Source: Daphnia carinata (Eukaryota; Arthropoda; Branchiopoda; Diplostraca; Daphniidae). From it: a stretch of DNA of 64,000 bases. The stretch spans positions 5,980,303 through 6,044,302 of the forward strand of contig NC_081332.1 in the NCBI RefSeq assembly GCF_022539665.2, read 5' to 3'. The first letter of the stretch is position 1, and every line of letters starts with the position of its first letter. Of this stretch, positions 45,656 through 64,000 are shown piece after piece. The notes below the pieces were generated by a model. The model ran no database searches, had not been told where the DNA came from, and worked only from the letters and a program-made list of their open reading frames with translations. The position numbers and the translations under genes were made by a program.

Positions 45656-47146
45656 AAAGTGGGACCGAAGCATTTGCTGGAACTGGCCAGATTGCTGGGA
45701 ATCCAGCCTATCCAGGAAGCGATAAGCGTAATCGCTCTGGACTACAGTAGTGTTCTCCAGGGAAGTCAACTGGTGCTTTTGACTAGAAACAAACACAACG
45801 GGAATAGAAAAAAAAGAAAGAAGAACGCAAAACTAGCTACCGTATCCAACTGAACACAGAACCAGTTAAACTGTAACACAATGTAAATTTCTTTGTGTAT
45901 TGCATAAAGAACTGATCACCCCAATTCCCCTGTATTTAGGAGAGCTATTGAGCATAATGATGGCACTTTAACAGTATAGCTGTCTATTCAAATATCAAGG
46001 TTTATTATAGACAGTACACACAGGTTCTTCAGCAGAAGTATATGATTTTAAAACTATCTTGAAAACGTCAGATTTACAGCTTCGGTGGCAATAATACTAC
46101 AAAAGCTTTCAACGAGGATTACCGTAAAATACCCTATCTTCGTTCATGTGTAAGACTATTTATTCAGCCTTAACGTTGCGTAGTTTGAGTACAAGCATTA
46201 ATAGTCCATTTCATGAAAAGATCGCTGTTGGAAGTTCACAAATAAAAGACAGTATACAATTTTGCTCCTTCCTGATTCTCTACAAAACATGAAACCATCG
46301 TGCGATGCACCTTCTCCAAGTACCAATCTTTGTGGGTAATAAAGAGGTTTAGATTTCTCATTAGGGAGTCTTGTTTTCGCTAGCTTTTGTGCGAATGCCG
46401 ACTGATGAATGCAAAATGGAAGCAAGAAAGGAGAAATGGATATCGTAAGCTTATGCAAGACCATCATTTTCACTGGATATCGAGGGAGATCTTTGCAATC
46501 TAATTCTGAAACATAGTATGGCAAGGAACAATGGGAAAAGCGATGTCGTGTGAAACAAAATTAGTTCCTCGTCCACTAAAAAGCACATTTACTTTCTTTT
46601 TCAGTTAGCCAGCGAAAGTATACCCGAAAGATTCAAGACAATCTAAACCACTGATTTCTATTTGAAGACGACACAGTCAGTAGCATCGATCAATTGGCTG
46701 TGCTTAAAAGAAAAACATTTCCCTTTCATTAACTTTCCATTTCATTTGGAGCCACAACGCGTATTTTCCTTCTATCGACAGTTGTAATTGATGTAGTAAC
46801 AAATCATCAACGAACTGGGGAAATGATATTCTATGTCTGACAACTGCAGTAACTATTCAACATATGGACTTACTAATAGCATGATTTCGATAACACAATG
46901 TGTATGCCAAGAAGACAGAAAAACAATAATTATTACGCTCCATCCAACAAAACAGCAAATATAGAGGGTGGTACGGGGGAGAAGCACAGAAGGAATGTTG
47001 GGTGAAAAATCTGCAAGATGAAGAACAGTTACAGCTACGCTCAACTGACATTCAGAATCGAAACATCTCTACACTGGTTCACAGAGACAAATTAGTGAGA
47101 ATAAGAAAAGAAAAAAAAATAAGAAAAAAAAACAAAACACTAACAT
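45656..47146. other. Spacer between repeat array 2 and AP-beta
   Basis: 1.5 kb. The first ~190 bp (45656-45850) breaks sharply from the array in composition, being GC-richer with an open plus-strand frame (HLLELARLLGIQPIQE...), but no family was recognised. The rest should include the AP-beta 3' UTR. Short frames at 46198-46524 and 46853-47051 are not convincing. Confidence 0.4.
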
Positions 47147-50100
47147 TTAACTGTGAAGGATAGCGTCGAACGCAGTGTTAACACCGGCGGAAACGTCTGG
47201 CGCCCTAGTTTTGACGGCCAGGATAAGTGTTGGATTACCAGGCTGCATTTTCAGCTCGGAAAGAATCCAGATGCCATTAACTAGCTTAAGCGACTGGTAT
47301 AGCATATCTTGGCCTTCGACGTTACGTTTTGCGATGGTGAAGACATTGTTCTGCTGCATTTTGGACGAAACGGCGTCCGCACTCAGATTCACGTTGTTGA
47401 TGGTATACTGGACTTCATTTGCCGATGGGATGTCCTTCCATGTAGACAAAAAGACACGTTTGTCCATTTGTCCATCTTCGGCGAAAAAGATGTTCATCGG
47501 CATAACAACAGCAAAATAGAAGACGTCGATGTTGTTCTTAATAGCAACTTGGAGGTTGGTGAGTGGTTCCATTCGCTGGACAGGGCCGGTCGGATTGAGG
47601 GACAGTACAGCTTCATATGACTGATTTGGTGCTAACGGTGATACAACATGCAGGGGTGCAGCAGGAACTAAACCAAAACTGTTTTTGTTAAGCTGAACGG
47701 CAAACTGCATCATTGGTTGCATGGCTCTATTGGTCATGGTCATCTCCATTTGGATTTGTCCGTTGCGGCGGGAGAAGGTGCCAGTAATCTCTAGGCCTTT
47801 ACCACGAGCGGCAGGTAGCCACATCTGAAACCAAATTAAAAGAGAATGCGTGTTACTGATCACTGTAGCGTAAAGAACAGGCGGTTATGGTTCTGACCTG
47901 CTTTGGTGCGACGTACGACGTGGATGCGGAAGGTGCAAGACCGAAAATGTCACCGAGGAGACCAACAGAAGGTGCTGGCGCTGGTGCAGCTTGCGGCGGC
48001 GGAACGGTAGGACTATCGCTGAGCAACCCGTCCAACCCACCGCTCAACAGATCCAAGCCGGATGAAGCGAATGGAGCGGCAGGCACTGAAGATGGTACTG
48101 GTGGCCCGCCAAGATCCATTGTTAGTAGATCGCCAATAAGCGATTCTTGGGTAGGAATTACTCCAGAACGCTCGCCGTGCGAAGGGCTGGACTCCAAGAT
48201 GTCCTGCGATCCAGAACGAGTCGGAAGAGCCCGGCGGGAGGAGCCCAAACCACGACCTTCCACAAAAGCGGAGGGCGGTTTGTGATAAACGGATGCCAGC
48301 GAAGCAATGTGACAGACGAGTTCATCAAGCAGTGACGGTTCCAGTAGATCCGTTTCTTCAGAAATCAGTGGCTTGTCAGCTAATACTACCTCACGTGCCG
48401 CCGCCGGATCAGTCGACAATAGACGCCAGTAAATGAAGCCACGATCACGTAAATCTGGGTTGTCGGAATCCTGGGAAATACCAAGATAAGTAAGTCACCA
48501 TGCAACACGGAAAATCAAAGTTAATTACCTGTGTGGCTAGAGTCAGAACTTGTTGGACCAATTCTTGCGTGTCCGCAGGGCGTTTGAGGAATAACTTGAC
48601 TATGGCAGTTAGCAGCTGCAGCTGTACTTGGGTGCTCTCATCCTAAAGTAATTGACATATTAATTTCAGTTTTCACGTATTTTCAAGTAAGATTTTATTG
48701 GTACCTGGAAACCCTCAAGGAAACTTTCAAGAAGTTCATCAGCATTGTCAATACGCTCAGCGTATTCGCCAATAATCCATATCATGGAGGCACGAGCCTC
48801 GGGCTCATCGAGCGTGTCCAAGTTCTCGCACAGCGTCGAAATAATGCTTTCATAGCGGTTGGGATATTTGCGGAAAATGTCTTTGATGACGACAATGGCT
48901 TCTTGCACGACATAGTTGACTTTGGTTTGAATTAGGTCGAGCAAAGTACTAACGCATCGTTCTGCTGATGGTTCCACTTTGATGGCGCATCGACCGATAG
49001 CTCGTACAGCTTTACGAACGAAATCAACGTCTACTTCGGTAGCATATTCCTTCAGTTCAGACAGCACCTATTTGTAATATGCAGTGTGTTAACCGATATA
49101 TATTCTAGAATGTCAAGTAATATTTTCTCTTCAATACCTGGGCAATGTTGGATTGATTAGCAAGACGGATCATGATGTCCAGCTTCTCCAATTTGACGTA
49201 GATCGGGTCATTGTATTTGACGAAGAAAACCTTCATTTCATTCTTCAGAATGTCTGGTCGTTTTTGAACAATCAGATTGATGTTTCGTAAAGCAACGTAC
49301 TGAACTTCCGGTTCAGACGACAAAAGTGTCACGAGTGGTGGAGCCAATTTCTTGCTCAAATTCACAACAAAGTCCGCGTCAGGTGCCATCATCTCCATTA
49401 ACTTCATAAGCACTAAAAATACCAATGTTATAAATTTTTAAAAATAAATACGCCAGTACAAAATTCTGAGCAATATACCTTTAACAGCGCTAAGAACAAC
49501 AGCAGCATTCGCATGTGCCAAACGAGGAGTAATTCGCTCACAGATGCTCTGAGCTTCTCGTTCATCCTTAGGACTGTAGTTGGAAATTGAATCTAGAATG
49601 AAGACTTGACCCCACTCTGTACATTCATTGAGAGCAGTCAGAAGCTTGTTGATTGTTTGGGTATTCATTTCCACTAAGGGAACACCACTACTGGAAGCTT
49701 CATTGATTTCAGACAAAGCAGCAACAGCATTGGCAACCACCATGGGATTAGAGTCACTCAAGAGTTCTGCAATTTCAACAGGAAAGATTAATGAATCATT
49801 TGCAACTTCCAGATTTTTGATAATTTTGAATCATCAAACCTTTCAGTTGATCAAGGAATCCTTGATCTTCTACCAAACTGGCATTGATGTCATGTAACTT
49901 GGCTACACAAACTGCTGCAGTCTTCCTGACATAGGGATCTTCATCTTTCAGACACTTCCTTAATGGTTCACATAGATATTCAGTGATCTTATCTACTCGA
50001 ATGCAGCCCATTGTTCGCACAGCTAGAGCTCTAATGAGAGGATTGGGATCTTCACAGTCCTGTTCACCAAGTATAAAGAATTATTCTATTCATTCTGAAT

Positions 50101-50486
50101 CAAACTAAGTTGTAGCATAACTGATCTCAATGCAAGTTACCTTGACAAAGGTGTTCACAGCCATAATCGCCATATCTGGTTGGCTTTTTGCATAGTTCAT
50201 CAAGTAAAGATAAACCAGCTTTTTCAATTCCAAATTATCAGTTTGCATGCAATTTACAACATCAGGAAATAGAGCTGAGACATCTTTTCCAACCGTCATT
50301 GATGCAATAACCTTAAAGTAAAAAAGTTCACATATTATTGTTAATAAATCCCAATTCAGTGCAATCACAAAAAACTACCTTTTTGACTGCTTCGCGTTTC
50401 TTTTCTTTTTTTTCACTATTCAATTCAGATTTCAGCTCGAAAATTTCACCCTTTTTGGTGGTAGTGAAGTATTTTGAATCCGTCAT
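47147..50486 (-). CDS. AP-1-2beta: AP-1/AP-2 complex beta adaptin
   Basis: Exons: complement(47147..47824, 47898..48470, 48529..48642, 48705..49067, 49138..49412, 49479..49766, 49840..50059, 50141..50311, 50379..50486); 929 aa, close to the vertebrate beta1/beta2 length. It forms the large beta subunit of clathrin adaptors at the trans-Golgi network (AP-1) and plasma membrane (AP-2). The N-terminus is [19 protein letters not shown]. The trunk is HEAT-like helical repeats (to about residue 575). The hinge has Leu-Leu-Asp clathrin-box-like elements ([21 protein letters not shown]). The C-terminal appendage starts around residue 705 and ends FDAILHS. Insects use one gene for both complexes; whether that holds here cannot be told. 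It shares a 320-bp divergent promoter with the zinc-finger gene. Confidence 0.95.
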
Positions 50487-50806
50487 TTTTGACAAAACTG
50501 AAGGGAATTGAGTTGTATTCGGCTTTAAGTTGAAAAAATATAAGTTCTTCGACTATTGGAGACAACAACTGCATTAAGAAAGAATTTGATAAGGACAATT
50601 AGATGGAATTGAAGTTTGGACGAGAGATGGATAGATGAAACGGATAATTACCGATAAAACAGCCGAGCTCGTTTAAAATTTCTGAAGAGCTTTTGGGAGG
50701 GCGTTTATTATGACAGTTGTCCTGTCAGCTGATGAAGCTTGTTGCAGACGATGTATAGTCACCTAGCAACCAAGCTAAACTGCCCCTCTGGTAAACACAA
50801 CACAAA
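50487..50806. promoter_or_regulatory. Divergent promoter AP-beta / C2H2 gene
   Basis: 320 bp between two opposite start codons, so both 5' UTRs and promoters fit here. No TATA box seen. A GC-richer patch with CAGCTGATGAAGC lies near 50728-50740. Confidence 0.55.
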
Positions 50807-51916
50807 ATGGAGCAACGCGATCTACAGTTCAATTTAGCGTCTAGTTTTTCTTCGAAAATGAATTCTTCGAGTTATAGTTATTATGGAAACAATCGTAATT
50901 CGGAAACTTTCACTGATTTTGAAGGTGTCCAAGATCTTTCCTATTCCGCTCAGTGTTTGCAAGAGCAGAACGTACCAGCTCACGAAGACCAAGATGTAAC
51001 TTGCATGGATCTCAGTTTGCTTCTTTCGTCATCGAAAGCTTGTGACCGTCAACAAATCGAAGACGAACTGCCCCTAAATCTAACGGGAAAGGCGAGGGAG
51101 GATGAAATTAATAGGAGGTTGCGACAGAGGCAACAGTTTTGCAACTACTCCTACCCATTCAGTGATCCACCAAGATCAAATCAGGTCTTTGTTGCCCCTG
51201 ATTTTCTTGGAATGCATGAACTGCAAGATCTGAGAACCCATATTTATATGGATGATGCTACATCATTGAACTTGACATATTGTCCTCAGACTTTAGATTT
51301 ATCAGCCCAGAGTCTTGACCTTTCGTTAACAGGCCAAGACCTGCAGTATGACAACTCAATTATAGACCTTTCAGCTTCTCACAATCTTAACTTGGATGGT
51401 TGCACAAGCTGTGATATTTTAAATTTGACCTGTCACCAAGGAGGCACAGAATCTGAAACGTCTAACATGTTGGACCTGGCACTACTTCAACAGCAGCAGC
51501 CCCTGCCACCAGCCTCTTCACTACCTCTACCGTTGTCAATAACCCAATCTCTCACTCCAACATCCTGCAGCAGTCAGCAATACACAGCTCTTGACCTCCA
51601 AAAAAACAGCTGCGTCTCAACTGTAAGTGTCGTCAATCACCAAATCCCGATCGAGGAGAAACGTTATATGTGCGCCCTTTGCGCCGAACGTTTCGTCACG
51701 ACCCAAGAATTGATCGCTCACCGCGAAACACACCTGAACGCCAAACCTTTCGCATGCGATCAGTGTGGCATGCGGTTCGTGAAAGTAGGCACTTTAAATC
51801 GTCACGTCAAAGCGACGCATGCTAATTCAAGACCCTACCAATGTGAATTTTGCGAGAAAAAATTCGCCCAGAAGCATGATCTCCACCGGCACCATCGTAC
51901 TCACCTTCGCAAATGA
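50807..51916 (+). CDS. Intronless three-finger C2H2 protein with LDLS-type motifs
   Basis: A single open exon of 369 aa in a window where other genes have several introns. The C-terminal third has three C2H2 fingers (YMCALCAERF...H, FACDQCGMRF...H, YQCEFCEKKF...H), the first two joined by an NAKPF linker, and ends LRK. The N-terminal ~280 residues are Ser/Gln-rich and carry many copies of a short Leu-Asp/Asn-Leu-Ser/Thr motif (DLSLLL, LNLTYC, LDLSAQ, LDLSLT, IDLSAS, ILNLTC, ALDLQK). Probable sequence-specific transcription factor in the nucleus; orthologue not recognised. Absence of introns could mean retroposition or a naturally single-exon gene. It is divergent from AP-beta. Confidence 0.85.
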   Translation: MEQRDLQFNLASSFSSKMNSSSYSYYGNNRNSETFTDFEGVQDLSYSAQCLQEQNVPAHEDQDVTCMDLSLLLSSSKACDRQQIEDELPLNLTGKAREDEINRRLRQRQQFCNYSYPFSDPPRSNQVFVAPDFLGMHELQDLRTHIYMDDATSLNLTYCPQTLDLSAQSLDLSLTGQDLQYDNSIIDLSASHNLNLDGCTSCDILNLTCHQGGTESETSNMLDLALLQQQQPLPPASSLPLPLSITQSLTPTSCSSQQYTALDLQKNSCVSTVSVVNHQIPIEEKRYMCALCAERFVTTQELIAHRETHLNAKPFACDQCGMRFVKVGTLNRHVKATHANSRPYQCEFCEKKFAQKHDLHRHHRTHLRK

Positions 51917-53044
51917 TTGAATTTTTTTTTTAAATAGTGATTCTATTGCTCTTGTGTACATAGTTGTTTCCAGATGATGAGACTTTATTAAGAGTGACTG
52001 AATACACCCGTTCATGTTTTAAGTAGCACTGTGATTATATTCAAACCAACGACTTTACAATGACGAAAGACGGAGAGTTAAATATCGAAGACGAGATATT
52101 ATAGGAGAATAAAAAACAAACAAAAAAAGGTGGACGAAGGAGAGCGCATTTGGAAACGGAAGAAATTTCTCATCAAAAATGGGGAAAAAAAAAAAGACAT
52201 TCGACGGTTTCTGTGAACGTGTTTGTGAGTGTACAGGGGGGGAGTTGTTTATAAATAATTTTTTCCCTTCCAACAGCGAGATCAAACGGACAACAGTAGC
52301 GTGCGCGCATGTGTGTACGTGTGTGAATGCGTGTGAGGATCGGATTCTTCCGTTTACTTCCGCCATTTGCCAGCACGATTCGTAAATTTAACAATAGCTA
52401 CGTCAAAACAGTCAACCTCTTGGGGCCACGAATCGCATTACGCACACACAACAGAATTGTTCATATATGTATACATAACCTCTTGTATATGTATAGGAAG
52501 CGTGAAAAAAAAAAAACACGTCATGGGTTCTGCTTCAATTTTGCCATCAACGTGAGGAATTTCATTTGTGGGTTTCTTGATGGTGATTTTTTCTCTTTTT
52601 TTTTTGTTTTGTTTTTTGTTTGCTTTTTTCTGTTTTTGCTGTAAACGAAATAAATCAACGAGAAACGAACAATGCATCAAAGCTGGCGAGAAAGAGACAG
52701 AGGTGAGAATAGGAGACAACGATACATACACACAGCCAAGCCGTGAAACACGGAGAAAAGAAGGAACGGTCAAAAGAAGGACTGTACAGTAATAAGGGCA
52801 ACACGCACATATCGGGGGACGCACAATGCTTTTAACACTGACTTGAACGTGGTGAAATGCTGGAATCGTTACCATCAGAGAGCGCGGAAAGGGAGAGACT
52901 GAGAACAATCAATTGGCGAAGTGGCAAACTTGGTTAGGTTTACTTCTTTTTCGTTGGCATTTTTGACGAGCTAGAAGGATAATTATAATTTTCTGTTTTT
53001 CGTTTTTATTTAATTTGTTTTTTATTTCCTCTTCTTTTTTTTTT
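51917..53044. other. Convergent 3' region of C2H2 gene and NF1
   Basis: 1.1 kb between facing stop codons, holding both 3' UTRs. T-rich stretches (about 52590-52640 and 52985-53046), low-complexity AC/GT and AG tracts. No credible gene; open frames on both strands here are low-complexity. Confidence 0.5.

Positions 53045-64000
<10,956 letters not shown>

Noticed and set aside
52438..52908. 156-codon minus-strand open frame between the C2H2 gene and NF1
   Set aside because: Made of low-complexity tracts in convergent 3' UTRs; no domain, no splice partners.

Overview
This is eukaryotic nuclear DNA from an arthropod, most likely a branchiopod crustacean such as Daphnia (inference). Genes are compact, with GT-AG introns mostly 55-90 bp long. 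The gene content is animal and arthropod-like: a CLIP-domain serine protease, an AA15-type LPMO, an ApoD-like lipocalin and neurofibromin. Exon models below were built by hand. Each was checked for splice dinucleotides, phase continuity and agreement with the known family. No database search was run.

Layout: (-) CLIP serine protease 221-1952; (-) leishmanolysin-like/invadolysin metallopeptidase 2618-6730; (-) Gemin8 7877-8609; (+) SEM1/DSS1 9098-9573; (+) two-pore K+ channel with unusual selectivity filters 10728-12253; (+) C2orf69 homologue 12894-13845; (+) dihydrofolate reductase 14196-15011; (+) small Gly-rich membrane protein 15280-15925; (+) SVOP-like MFS transporter 16603-18872; (-) mitochondrial EF-Tu 19388-21640; (+) two successive large nuclear proteins, each ending in a MYND finger, 23533-26645 and 28785-32523; (-) EMG1/NEP1 32693-33516; AT-rich repeat array ~33870-36320; (+) membrane-anchored lipocalin ~36757-37872; (+) membrane-anchored LPMO 39433-42741; second array of the same repeat ~44030-45655; (-) AP-1/2 beta adaptin 47147-50486; (+) intronless three-finger C2H2 protein 50807-51916; (-) neurofibromin (NF1) from 53045 past the window end.

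Most genes are unrelated housekeeping or signalling genes. They share divergent promoter regions in three places: GEMIN8/SEM1, TUFM/MYND gene 1 and AP-beta/zinc finger.

The most striking observation is in NF1. About 2,200 residues, including the GAP, Sec14-PH and most HEAT-like regions, are read without interruption. The last three exons then carry a one-base deletion and three in-frame stop codons. Each stop falls on a codon where the recognisable family protein has Gln or Trp, and each is explained by one transition. Conserved neurofibromin sequence continues after every lesion. Either the C-terminal third is decaying in this genome, or this stretch of the assembly is wrong. Other notable points are the two copies of a modular hairpin-rich repeat about 10 kb apart, non-canonical K2P filters, several GC-AG introns, and secretory folds (lipocalin, LPMO) tethered by membrane segments.
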